A stretch of 64,000 bases of DNA from Valencia hispanica. Taxonomy: Eukaryota > Chordata > Actinopteri > Cyprinodontiformes > Valenciidae. This document shows, piece after piece, positions 41,936-55,385 of this stretch. The stretch's first letter is position 1; the number at the start of each line of letters is the position of its first letter. The notes beneath the pieces are model-generated. The model saw only the letters and a list, made by a program, of their open reading frames with translations. It had not been told where the DNA came from and searched no databases. The position numbers were made by a program, and so were the translations under genes. The stretch spans positions 35,254,914-35,318,913 of the forward strand of contig OY747711.1 of the NCBI GenBank assembly GCA_963556495.2, read 5' to 3'.

Positions 41936-43675
41936 TTACTCAAAGGCAATTCTAAACAGATGGGTTTTTAGTCTCGATTTAAAGCAGTTCGGAGTTTCAG
42001 CAGCTCTACACTCGTCAGGAAGTCTGTTCCAGATAAGGGGAGCATAGAAACTGAAAGCTGCTTCTCCATGTTTAGTTCTGAGTCTAGGGATGTTTAGTAG
42101 GCTAGAGTTGGAGGACCTGAGTGGTCTTGGTGGTTGGTACCATGACAACAGGTCTTCAACATATTTTGGTGCTAAGCCATGTAATGATTTATAAACTAGT
42201 AGGAGTATTTTGAAGTCTATTCTCTGAGCTACAGGGAGCCAGTGTAAGGACTTTAGAATTGGGGTGATGTGCTCTACTTTCCTGGTTCTAGTGAGGACGC
42301 GAGCGGCAGCGTTCTGGATCAGCTGCAGCTGTCTGATTGACTTTTCAGGCAGACCTGTGAAGATGCTGTTGCAGTAATCAATCCGACTAAAGATAAACGC
42401 ATGGATGAGTTTTTCTAGGTCGTGTTGCAACATCAGGTGTTTAATCCTAGAGATGTTCTTCAGGTGATAGAACACTGACCTTCTTATTGGCTTTATGTGA
42501 CCCTGGAGGTTCAGGTCTGAGTCCATTACTACACCTAGGTTTCGAGCCTGATCAGTAGTTTCTAGCTGTATTAATTTAAGCTGTGTGCTGACTCTTGATC
42601 ATTCCTCCTTGGGTCCAAAAATAATCACTTCAGTTTTGTTTCTATTCAGCTGGAGAAAGTTATGGCACATCCATCCATTTATTTGGTCAATGCATTGATT
42701 TAGGGTTTGAATGGGTTCAGAGTCACCTGGTGACATTGTAATGTAGAGCTGAGTGTCATCCGCGTAGTTATGGTAGTTAATGTTATTGGTTGCTATAATC
42801 TTGCCTAGTGGAAGCATGTAGATATTAAATAAGAGGGGCCCCAGGGTGGAGCCCTGGGGCACCCCACATGTGATTTCTGTTCGTTCTGATGAAAGGTTTC
42901 CTATTAAAACATAGAAGTCCCTGTTATTTAGGTAAGACTCGAACCAGCCAAGTAGTGTACCAGAGAGTCCGACCCAGCTCTCCAGTCGTTCCAATAAAAT
43001 ATCATGATCAACAGTGTCAAATGCTGCACTGAGGTCCAAGAGAACCAGCACTGTGGTTCTTCCACAGTCTGTATTTATGTGGATGTCATTGAATACTTTG
43101 ACGAGGGCAGTCTCGGTGCTGTGGTGAGCACGGAAACCAGACTGAAAAGCATCAAAATGGTTGGTCATTGTTATGAAGCTATTCAACTGCTGAAACACGG
43201 CTTTTTCAATAATCTTACTGATGAATGGAAGATTAGAGATCGGCCTGTAGTTCTACATTAACGTGTTGTCCAGATCTTTCTTCTTTAGCAGTGGTTTAAT
43301 AACTGCTGTTTCTAAAGCCTGAGGGAAGACACCTGATAGCAGGGATGAGTTCACTATTTGAACAAGATCAGACCCAATAACAGGAAGAACTTTCTTTAGA
43401 AAAGCTGTTGGTAGGATATCAAGACAGCAGGAGGAGGAGCTTAATTGGATAAGGATTTTTACAAGGCTGTTCTGGTTTAATTCGTGGAATTCAGACATTT
43501 TCTCTACATTGTTGTTGATTGGGGATGGCACTGGTTGTGGGTTCGATATTGAGGTACAGATTGACCGTCTAATTGTTAGAATCTTTTCAGTGAAAAAGCT
43601 GGGAAATTCATTGCAGGCCCTGGTAGAGTTTAGTTCAGGGGCTACTGTCACTAAAGGATTAGTTAATCTTTCCAC
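41936..43675 (-). pseudogene. L2 LINE reverse transcriptase, one frame with two stops
   Basis: Reverse transcriptase of an L2-clade LINE. The segments 43675-43253, 43198-42599 and 42526-41936 all lie in the same frame; only TAG/TGA-type codons near 43253 and 42599 interrupt it. Motifs in order: [65 protein letters not shown] and the catalytic [10 protein letters not shown], then the C-terminal [26 protein letters not shown] and FYAPLIWNRLP. The endonuclease part is missing, so the copy is 5' truncated, and it seems to end right after the stop codon with no long 3' region. It is among the better preserved LINE copies here, with all RT motifs intact. Confidence 0.93.
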
Positions 43676-43699
43676 TGTTGCAAATAGGGTCCGTGCATT

Positions 43700-44115
43700 A
43701 TTATTGTTTCTGTTGATGATAATTATTATTAATTCAGTAATATGCTAGTGTTTTTTAAAAACATGCCCCAAAGCACAATAACTTGGCAGTAAGACTAAAG
43801 TAGTTTTGTTTTTGTCACACTGTATTAACACTTACTGTAACACTTTAAGAAACAATAAGTCTGACTAAATAGTGGCAGCTTCAAAAGCTAGGGCCATATT
43901 CTGTTGTAGAAAATTGAGGGAAAAAATAGGATCCACAATGTGCATGAAAAATTATGTATAGGTTATGTTTAAGTCTCCTCCCCCTACTTGAGAAATTGGT
44001 TTTGTTAAACAGGGACATGGTCAATGAGAGGCAGAAAAGCAGCTCACCTTGACCAACTGGATATGATGCACATCAGTGAGCAAAGGTTTTGTAATAAAAA
44101 TGAGTGTATTGCCTC
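43700..44115. other. Unassigned AT-rich sequence
   Basis: Nothing recognised. Confidence 0.3.
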
Positions 44116-44119
44116 TTAA

Positions 44120-44902
44120 AGAGTAACTAAACCCCAAAACAACTTTTCTTGCTTCTAAACTGTATAAATGGGTGTTTACCAATGCAATCTTTCAGTTTCT
44201 GGGATTTTTTTTACATTTTCGTGTAAACTTGTTGAATTCTACACTTTTTGGTCTAAAAACGTCTTAGTGCTGCCCTCTTAGGGTTGAACTGTGGCTACTG
44301 CATTTGAATTTTGTGATTGTGGGAGAGCGGTACATCTTCACGTCACAGGCATCGACTGTGTCACAGGCATGGTCTCACAGACACGCCCCGTGGGTTTGGG
44401 TATAAAACTATCAGACATACCGGCCCGTGGCGAGTTTGGAGTTGGATTGCATTTTTCAGGTTACCATTATTATCACATTAGCACTTAGTTTAGCATAGCT
44501 AACGTACTGTTTTGAACGTTAGCCTATGTTAGCATTGCCACTCAGAGACTGGACCCATCCCGTCTCTCTCTGCCTCAGCAGCAGCACCAGCCTCGGGCAG
44601 CGCTGACTGAACATTCAAAACAGATGCGTCGTGCAGCAGGCTCATAGCTGTATGGTTGTGCTCCATCTTGTGTAGTTGCAAACATGTAAAGTTTCTTCTG
44701 TGTCACAGTCGGCATTAAAATCCATAGTTTTCTATTGATCGAGCTGACCGGTTGTCATGTCCAGTTTGGCGGAAGCTATATTTTCTCATAACGGACTCCA
44801 AAAGCCAAAACAATTTATGTATGAGTACCTTTTTTTTTTAAACATCCTACTATATTTCTCTAAACAGTGAATTAAGGGGGACTCTATCCTGCAACCTGCT
44901 CT
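44120..44902. mobile_element. TTAA-flanked MITE-like element, 783 bp
   Basis: TTAA is present at both edges (44116-44119 and 44903-44906). The left end AGAGTAACTAAACCCC and the complement of the right end AGAGCAGGTTGCAGG share only the first part (AGAG-A). The left end resembles a widespread fish MITE end with TTAA target, as used by piggyBac and Kolobok superfamilies. Short inverted ends make the call tentative. Confidence 0.5.
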
Positions 44903-44906
44903 TTAA

Positions 44907-47900
44907 ATGTCAATACTTTTACAAAAAACTTTTTTTTTCACTTTGTTCCTTGCCTGTACCGAAAATGAACCGAACCGTGAAAATGAACCGAGACTTTTGG
45001 CGTACCATTACACCCCTTGTATTTAACGATTTGTATGTGTAGGAACCATTTTGAATTCGTACTTAGTTTCAAGTTAGTGTAATTTGAAATTGTGCGGGTG
45101 TAACTGTATTTTGTACTCACAATTTATTGATATTTGTGTGTACATTTGAACACACATTTGCAAGTACCCGAAGTTACGCACAAAATTTATTTTAAGGTTT
45201 ATAAATCCTGTTTTCTCATTCAAGTTCCCAAAATACACAAACAGATTGACACAAGTTACAAATCAAGTATTCCACACACAGAGTTGTTTATAGTCTATTT
45301 GCTCTCCATAGAAGATGCATTGATGTCAAATACTCGTGACTATCCCTAGCTGCATTTCAATGAACAATGGTTTCTTTCTAAACATTTAAAAAAAGATTGT
45401 ATATTTAAAATGCACCCTGCCTGTGCACAGTTTGATGGCTTAATGGATTCCCATGAAGCATCGTCATCAATTCATTCTGGGGAACAGCGTGTCTCAGCTT
45501 TAACAGTCTCTCTTCAGTCTCTAAACATTTTCAAAAGCTTCTGTGGTTGGCCATGCAAACATACTGCAGTCAAATGAAAATGACAATCAATGCTTTTCTA
45601 AAACAGTCTAACCTGAAACTGAAAACTGCATATCTTACAATCAACTTGCTTGAGGCTGTTACCAGTTGCCTTCATTTTATTTTTGGTGTCAAAAAACCTA
45701 AACTGACAAAATTCTGTGTCCCTTTGGGAAAATACGAAGAAAGACAAACCAAACTAGTATGCTGCTACTTCTGCTTCCATTTTCTGTGCTAGTTTTGCAT
45801 CAAAGACTTTGTAGGATGAAACAAGGAGCCAGCTCTCTGTTGTAAAACACCTGGGTAGCTATTTTCATAACAAAAATCAAAAGATTATAGAGAAAAAGTT
45901 GTCTTTATGTAGCAAATGAAACAAATGCATTTTTAACAAAAACTAACAGAGTAAGGTTCAAGTAAAACTGACCACAATGCAAACAACCAGGTTGTGCGTA
46001 AACAAGAATGTGAAGAAGGACAGAGGGAAGTCAACCGAGTTGATTTCTTTCTCATTGTTCTTCCTTTCTTTAATTAGCTACTTTTTAAAACAATTTTTGT
46101 GTGCAGAGTTTTTTCTTTTTTCACAAAAAAGAAAAAAAACGTGATGCAGGATTGGAAGCTGCATTTTTGCCAGCCTTATTTTTTATAAAAAAATTTAATA
46201 GAGTTCACATTTCTTCATTTTTCAACTCCTTGCTTGTTCGTGTTGTTACCATTCTGAATAATAGTCAGTTAAAATTGTACAGCTTATTTTTTCTTAAACA
46301 TGAGACCTGCATGGTAAGTGCTGCAATATAATTTTATACATCTAAATAAAATATACTACGCTATTATGATGCCTTTAAATCACATGCCATTGATATATAT
46401 TACTTACAAGTGCAAAACACTTGTCTACTGAGTCTGATCGAACAGGTGACTAATACTCAGCAATACAAGGACGGCTCCAAATGGAGAAATAGATTAGTAT
46501 CATTAATGGTAATGACACAAAATGCAAGTGTGGTTCTTGTATTTCGCCTAATGTGGTTCTGCACCAGTCTCTCACATAGTGGAGAAGCTCAGCCACCTCG
46601 AGCAGTCTCAAAAAGACAGGGCTGACTGATTGGCTGAGATGTTAATTTCATAGAGCTACATCCATGGCTGCATTGCCTTTTCATCTGCAAAGAGCCAAAT
46701 GTTCCTCTTGCTTGTCCCCTTGACAAGCAAGCTAATTATCTGTGGCTGGGAAATTTGTTAAGATGACCAAATTACTTGGGCAAGGAAGAAAAAAACTGAA
46801 TGAGTTTTGTTGTGCATCTTAAAAGGGAAAGTAAAATCAGGCTTTGAAGGACTATGAAGCAGTGTAAAGAATATAACGATTTAACTGGTATTTGGTACGG
46901 AAACTAGGGACAAAATAAAATGTATTCTCAAGTAACCACTTAAAAGCTCAAGCACACTTACTAGATTGGAGACAATGGGATTTTTGACAAGAGGATTTGT
47001 TAAAAGGTTATAACCAGTTAATATCTTGCCAGCATTAGTTTAGTACTGGCACTTCATTTAGGATAAAACCAGCTTAATTGGACCTGGAGGCTGAAGAAAA
47101 CTGCCTCTCCAGTAGAGACAAGATCGAGGCAGATTTAATGGCCTGAAAATAGTTTTTTTTTTTTTTTACAAAAAACATAAAATAGCTTTTTTACAAAAAC
47201 TATTTTATGAACCTAAACCATAGAAACAATCGCATCAGCCTGTAGGACTTCAGAAATCCAAAACTCCCTTAAGAAAGTAATTCCAACCAAAGATGGGGAA
47301 AATATCAGTTGCCTTAAACTGTGCTCATATAAATGTGACAATATTGTTGACCTGCAACCCTTTCTCAATTTTTTTCAGTACTTTAAAAAGAAGTTCAGCT
47401 TTTAGGTGAAGATGAAGCCATTGATCTCCTCTCTAATCCGTTTTTTCTTATTATTCTGTCTGCTTCCCTCTCTTGAGAATCAATTTCACCCCACAGACAG
47501 CAGAACAGAGGAAGAAACCAAATAAAAGGTAAACATAAAAAAGGCCACATTAAAGCACAAGGGGGAGCCCATTTCATTACCCAGAACCAAAGCCTTACAA
47601 AGGAGTGGAATGCTAAAAAATAAATGACATACATTATTTCACATGGTTGTGCTGGGACTTTTACTGCTTTTGTTAAGTTTATCATTTTGACACCCACTCT
47701 GGTCACAGCAACATGTCTGCAAAAATAGATGCTTCTCAAATGAGTACAGACTTCTGCCATGTTCCTTACCGCTTTGTGGAACATTTCTTCACAGCTGCAG
47801 AGTAAATATCCCCTACCTAGCTGATGGTTCTTTGGAAGGTAGTTTCAACAGCTTGGTCTGACTGAATTTCTCCATCAGTTCCCTCTCAAGCAGACACTTT

Positions 47901-49230
47901 GAGCTATGCATATGAATGCAAAAAACCCAAACATTTACAGTTCCACTACCTGAAGATGAATAAGTGCCTCGTAAATTTACTCCTACCCTTTTTCACAATG
48001 TCACATTACAATCACATTTCTGACTGCCACTCATCCATAAGAGTTGTATTTGTGGAATGTAAGAATATTTGTCCTGTCAGCAGATCTCTCAAGTGAGATG
48101 AGGATCTGTGCAGGATCTGTGCAAATGTACTCGAAGAGAAGCATACATAAATGAGCTTTGTTTTCTTCCTAAAACCACTTGCCCAATAACTGCTGGACAA
48201 AAAGTAATTAATATCAAATGGAACATACTGAAATGACCCTGGATGCATCTATGTTGAGTAAGAGCAATGTGACATGCTGCTGAGTTGCAAAGACAATAAT
48301 AGTTTAAAAAAGTTATGCAATCCTCTCGTGAAGAAAGATGCACCGTTCAGTTCTTTAAAAACTACCTTAGTAGTGGATTCTGCAGTGTTTGACATCACAA
48401 CTCAATCTCAATCAATCGTTTATGAAAATGCCACAACCAACCTAAGTGTGGTCCAGATCCATTTCTAATTAACCCTGCATTTGGCAAAGATGTGTTGGAA
48501 GCAGTATGGGCACAGAATGACTCAGAGCAAATGAAACAGAACTACAAGAACACTCTTTTTGTTCCTGCATAATTGTAAAGCCTTAGTTTCTATTAGCCAC
48601 CCCAATATGTGGGATAATGTACCCCAAAATAGTCTCAGAGTGAATATTTTTCAAGAAAAAAAACTGTTGTCCTACCTGAAGTTATTTTTTAAAAATCTAA
48701 CACACTGGATTGTTTTCATATGGAAACAAATCCAATTACCAATTTTTTACAACAATGCAACAATAGGAGTTGACAGCTATGATTCCGCCGAACATGCCAG
48801 AGTTTTGGCACTAATTGCTTCCCTTATTGTCAGAATATCGCTCATTATTAAAACACATTGTTGTGGAGTTTTCCAAACATTTGCACATTAAAAAAATTTC
48901 CCAGAGAAGAATGTCTGATTTTTTTCGATCTTTTAAAAGACTTAGATTCCTGGCTCATGATTGCTAAAAGTAAATAAATAGTGTCAGTAAATTGATTAGG
49001 ACTCCACTTTCAAAATTACTCAAACAATAAAGCAGACTGGATAAATTTTTTTACAAAACTTGTGCCTATAACAGTGGTGTAAACTGTTCAAGCATCAGGT
49101 CATTTTTTACAGCTTTATTAACTGCTTACAATGAGCAACAATGCAGCATCTGGTCTTTAGCCTAGCAACATACAATTAGCCTAGAAATCTGGACAAACCA
49201 CAGTAGCAAAAGATTTTACTCAGCAGGTTG
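44907..49230. other. Long unassigned stretch without recognisable repeats
   Basis: About 4.3 kb with no element motif and no convincing exon. A 10-bp perfect hairpin (CTTGCTTGTC / GACAAGCAAG, 46707-46731) and A/T-tract hairpins near 46107-46140 and 47147-47210 are the only structures seen. It is the longest element-free part of the window. Confidence 0.35.
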
Positions 49231-49238
49231 GTCTAGCC

Positions 49239-50013
49239 CAGTGTTTCTCAAACTTTTTTTATCATTCATCACTTTGGACAAAGGAGCATGCACAAGCCCC
49301 CCATGCTTTTATCGCCCCAACAGTATGGTGACCACGCCTGATTTTTAAAGTGTTTTATTTATTTAAATAGCCGAGTTAGTCTACAAGTTTTTAAGGGTAT
49401 AAATTAGTTGGAAAAAGGGGTTGCGCAATTGTATAAAACCGGCTCAGAAATATAGGCTGTCAGTAGTTGCTACATGTAGAACTTCAGCTCACAGTTGGAG
49501 AAAATAAAAGTTTTAGTTTTATCAAATTTACAAAGCTTTCAAAAGTACAAAATAAAAAAAAAAATAATAAAATAAATAAAGAGCAAGACACTCATCCCTG
49601 TATTTCCTCCGTGGTTGACCTTGTGACTTATCTGACTCTGAAACGTTCCCTGATCTTTTTAGATATTTGTACATTTTGTAGATATTTAGATATTTACATT
49701 TTGTATATTTTGTAGATAATGCAGCTACTTCAGCTTGTTTTATTCTGCTGCGATATATTCCAACGTCAAACTCCCAGCCCGATGTTCCAGGTCCCGGTTC
49801 TGTTTACAATGATGATCACAATTGCTAATTTATTTGAGTGTGTTTAATTTTGTGAGAGGGGGGAGCTGGTTGATTTAGTTTACAGTGCAGTGAAACATTT
49901 ACAACGACAGAATCTAGGGGGGAAAAACTATTTAAATCCCGTTGATGTCACGCCCCACCTGCAATACCTCTGCGCCCCACTAGTGGGGTCGCCCCATAGT
50001 TTGAGAAACACTG
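49239..50013. mobile_element. Non-autonomous hAT element, 775 bp, perfect 8-bp TSD
   Basis: The ends CAGTGTTTCTCAAACT and AGTTTGAGAAACACTG are perfect 16-bp inverted repeats. The flanks GTCTAGCC at 49231-49238 and 50014-50021 are identical, the 8-bp duplication expected for hAT. No hAT transposase motif is visible, so it depends on another element. The terminal sequence is of the Charlie/Tip100 kind common in vertebrates. Confidence 0.93.
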
Positions 50014-50021
50014 GTCTAGCC

Positions 50022-50619
50022 ACACTCCATTGTAGCCTCAGCAGGTCTGCCATTGGCTAAAGAGATGTTGGACGGGTATAGCGCCTTTATAGCAGAGCTT
50101 GTTTTTTCTGCTCTTTACGATGAAAGAGCAAAACAACAAATATGACGGCGGCTCACGAACGGTTCTGGGCTGATTCCTCACCTTTGTGTTAGGCGGGTTA
50201 GGACGGGAAGCCATCTAAAGTGGAGTTTGGAGTGTTCCACACACAGATAGTAGGACGCTGGAGGACTGGTGGTGGTAAGGACGAGGATTGAGGAACTGGA
50301 GAAGGTGGGTCGCCCGGATTGATTCCTCTAGCTGAGCTGGAAGGCTGGTCTCTTGGTCTGCTCTGGTGAGTAGATGCGTTTAGTACTGGTCTTGAGCTAC
50401 TTGTATTGAGTAGAAACCATGACCGAGCAAGGATGAGATGAACAAAGGGGTTTTTTAATCCTGGGGGAAGAGGTCCCCTCACCAGACCATCAGGCACAGC
50501 TGTTCCGAGTTGAGCCCGGTGGCTTCTTGAGACTTTCTTATCATCAGTGATACCCCACAAGGTGAGACCTTACATGGAGCCCCAGTCCGAGGGAGACTAA
50601 CGGTCATCTTTAGCCTGTT
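50022..50619. other. Unassigned sequence
   Basis: A 120-codon minus-strand frame rich in Pro, Ser and Arg (50560-50198) has no recognisable motif. Nothing else is seen. Confidence 0.3.
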
Positions 50620-50719
50620 CTATTGTCTAACAATTGCTTCAACAGTTGATCTATTTGCATCAAGCTCCTTGGCAATTGCGCCATAGCCCTTTCCACCCTT
50701 GTGTAGGTCTACAATTATT

Positions 50720-50943
50720 ATTTTTTATTTAAATTTTCTTTACGTGTCCTGTTTGGCAATGTGGAGCTCAGAATTGGTGTCTGAGTACCCAGTAGAAGCC
50801 CAACAGATTTATTTTCACAAGCGGAGCACCACTGCTTTTGCTATGGTACTCCACTTGATATATATGTGTGAAAAATCTTTATTATGAATTGCAGTGGGTT
50901 TTATTTCCTGATGTTATAAACACGGAGAGGGAAAATAAAGGGA

Positions 50944-51037
<94 letters not shown>

Positions 51038-51039
51038 AA

Positions 51040-51087
<48 letters not shown>

Positions 51088-51576
51088 AGATGAAGAGAGG
51101 TAGGAAAATACAAGAGAGGAAGGGGAACAAAGAAAACACAGGAAAACATCGAAGTCTGCTTCCATACCCACAGGACGACAGAGAGAGAGAAAAAAAAAAG
51201 AAACCAAACATTGTGAACTAAGAACTACACAACCACATCACACAAAAATTGATATAAAATTACAACAACAATGTCACAGAAAAACTCATGGTACTGATTA
51301 ATCAAGCTCTAGTAATGATAACCTCAGCCCAAGAATATATCTGTAAACACCGGAGACCTCACACCTATGTGTGTGTGTGTGAACATGCTGGTGCATATAA
51401 GGTTTCTCCATAAGAGTGTTCGATAGTTGGTGTGAGCAGGCATCAATCCGTCTCCCAGGAATCGATGCAGACATGAAGGAGATCGGAGCCAAGACGTCCA
51501 AAGGACCCCCAGAGCCCCAGGCGGACCAGGGCGGGGCCAACCGCATCCCCCAAGAGAGGAGCAGAGGAGACAATTA
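50720..51576 (-). mobile_element. Second copy of the A-tailed retroposon, with 10-bp TSD
   Basis: Flanked by TACAATTATT at 50710-50719 and 51577-51586. Read on the minus strand it is homologous to 15093-15840, ending with AATAAAGATTTTTCACAC-like sequence and an A-rich tail (AAATTTAAATAAAAAAT). It is 5' truncated some 460 bases further than the copy at 14628. A (GAAA)n tract has expanded inside it. Confidence 0.85.
50939..51089. repeat. (GAAA)n microsatellite, about 37 units
   Basis: Almost pure GAAA with two small GAGAAA/AAAAAG interruptions. The equivalent place in the sister copy (about 15636-15650) has only about four TTTC-like units. Confidence 0.97.
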
Positions 51577-51936
51577 TACAATTATTTCTCTGGTGTCTTT
51601 TGACAGCTCTTTGGTCTTGCGGGGTGGACAGGTGTTTTTAACGAGCTCAGACAGGTGCTACAGTAGAGTTTAGGAGTAGAGGTGGACTTTTTAAAGGCAG
51701 AGTGACAGGTCTTTGAGAGCCAGAATTCTTGCTTATTGCCAGGTGTTCAAATACTTATGTGCAGTAATAAAATACAAATACATTCTTTAAAAATTAGACA
51801 ATGTGATCTCCTGATTTTTTTAAATGCTGTCTCACAGTGGAAATGCACCTACAATGTGAATTTTACACCTCTCCATAATTATAAAGAGAGAGAACTTGCA
51901 AAATCGCAGGGTGTTTAAATACTGATGTTCCTTAGA

Positions 51937-53272
<1,336 letters not shown>

Positions 53273-53420
53273 CAGGAGTGCCCAACCCTGGTCCTCGAGA
53301 TCTACCCTCCAGCAACTTTTAGGTGCAGCCCTTGCTGCTTAAATGAATGAAGTTGCTGCAATGTTATTGGGTGATTCAATCAATTGAACAGGTGTACTTA
53401 CCAAAGTGGCCAGGTGCCTA
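53273..53420. mobile_element. Half of a MITE of the 27.7-kb family
   Basis: Begins CAGGAGTGCCCAACCCTGGT and CTCCAGCAACTTTTAGGTGC, matching the left half type of the element at 27701-27927. The right end is missing or too diverged to identify. Confidence 0.6.
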
Positions 53421-54728
53421 TCTCATGTAGTCAGTCCTTGTGCACTTTATTATTCAAAGATTCACAAATCTCACAATAGGAAAAGCCTTATGTAAACTTG
53501 TCTTTCTATCTGTAAACACTCTTGAAGCTACTGCTCAAGGCAAATTGAGGGTCATTATGACGTATAAGTATATGTTGGCAGATCCCAGTACCAGTATGAA
53601 ACACAACCCGCGGGTTATGCTATAGCCCTGAAGGTTTGAAAATGAATACTCCACTGTTTCTTCACTTTAAAGTATATTAGGCAAACCTTGCCAGCAGATG
53701 GACCACAAGTATTCTGTAGTTTTTTTATTTTAGTAGTTTTTCCCAAACCAGTATAAGAACAGGTATAATAGTTACGGCTCTTATCGGTGAGCTAAAAAAA
53801 AACTAATACAGCAGCAGGTCTGGCTTCAACTTTGATAATTTCTTATCCGTTTTTCCTCAAAGCTCTATAAAAAATAAAAAAAAAACATTCAAAGGATGTG
53901 GACAAAAAGGTTATCGACATACTGCTCATTTCTTCCCCTCATGCCAGATTGCAAGCTCCTTCTCACTCCTTTTCAATTCACTCTTATTTCTCAGTTTTAT
54001 CATTGATGCCAATCATGCAATAGCTATTCTTTGTCGGGTGAGACATTGCCTTCTGCCATAGACGGCGTCACAGGGCCCACCATCAAGTCAAATGAATGTA
54101 GATGCATTTATGAGATTCAAGCTGCTGTTTACAGCAATAATTTCTCTCAGCAGGGGTTATTGCTGCAAAGCACCCTGGGTATAGATCATCTGTTAAACAC
54201 ATCTCATCTCTCATACAATTTCCCCTCCGTCTACCCCGAGCAAAACAGTGGGTAATTAGTTCTACCAGTTTTGTATTAATTTACTGCCATGCATGCATTT
54301 ACTCCCACCCTAAAATATCTGAACGTACTCAAAGAATAATGCATTCCCAGTCTTGGCCAATTGTGTGTGTATGTACAAGTCACTGTGCTTTGCCTTATGA
54401 AGACATGGTTTGCCAGGATAATGTATACATAATAAGTAACAGTGAATCAAACTGCAAATTGAATTGCAGTACAGTGGAGAAAATGAAACAAGTAGAAGAG
54501 GGAGAGACACTTAAAAGAAAAACCAGCAGCTAAGCATTTGGGCTTAGTGATTGTAATGATGTCTGATAAGTAAGATATTTACTATTAAGGACTTTGACAG
54601 TGCATTCTATTGTTTCTTATATACATCCAGGAAATGACTGGATTAGGATTTAAAAAAAAGAAAGCGTTAGTTGCACTATTTGACAGTAATTTATTTTCCT
54701 TTGTACAAAATCCAAGCTTTTTGTGTCC
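53421..54728. other. Unassigned sequence
   Basis: Nothing recognised. Confidence 0.3.
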
Positions 54729-54732
54729 TTAA

Positions 54733-55381
54733 AGTCCCCCTCGGATCATATTTTGACTTATTTTTTAAACCTTCTCAGTGGTCTTTAAATTATGATTATG
54801 CGGTTTTTAGCCAAAATCACAAAACCTGTGCCATTTTCTGGGACTTCACTTCAGCAGAGCTGCAGTAGCTCATTAGCAATTCGCCTCTGCGTTGTGGGCA
54901 GAACCATTGGCACAGAGACCCCCACCACCTTTTTTTCTCAGATTTTTATCATAGAAACATACCCACAAATGACACCAGTATTGAAGCTATATGTAGTGGA
55001 CATCTAGTAGTACCAAGCAGTAACAGCACAAGGCAGTAGATTTAAAGAAAGGGGCTGTTTTATTCAGCAATGTGTTGCAACCCGCTACAGCACATAGGTG
55101 TTGATCCGCCATCATCTTCTCTACTCCTCAGAACCTGAGCGGGGGGGCGGAACAGGAGTAGGAGCTTGTGGCCTCGCCCAGTGGAGTTACTACGTCACAA
55201 CTCCACTCTATTTTAGCCGGCATTGTAATGTCTGCTACTGATTCACAGCCATTTGAATGCAGAAATACTCAGAAATACAACTTTGAGCTTAATTTTCTCA
55301 AGATATGTCTTCTAGCATCAGAAAAATGCCACAAGAACATGTTAACACCTAGAAAAACATGATTTTCATCGGAGTGGGTCT
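54733..55381. mobile_element. TTAA-flanked MITE, 649 bp
   Basis: TTAA at 54729-54732 and 55382-55385. The left end AGTCCCCCTCGGATCATATT pairs with the complement of the right end AGACCCACTCCGATGAAAAT with few mismatches over about 16 bases. TTAA duplication suggests a piggyBac- or Kolobok-type source. There is no transposase. This type of end is abundant in fish genomes. Confidence 0.72.
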
Positions 55382-55385
55382 TTAA

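Noticed and set aside
50868..51221. Lys/Glu/Arg-rich 117-codon frame and its Phe/Leu/Ser opposite
   Set aside because: Generated by the (GAAA)n microsatellite inside a retroposon.
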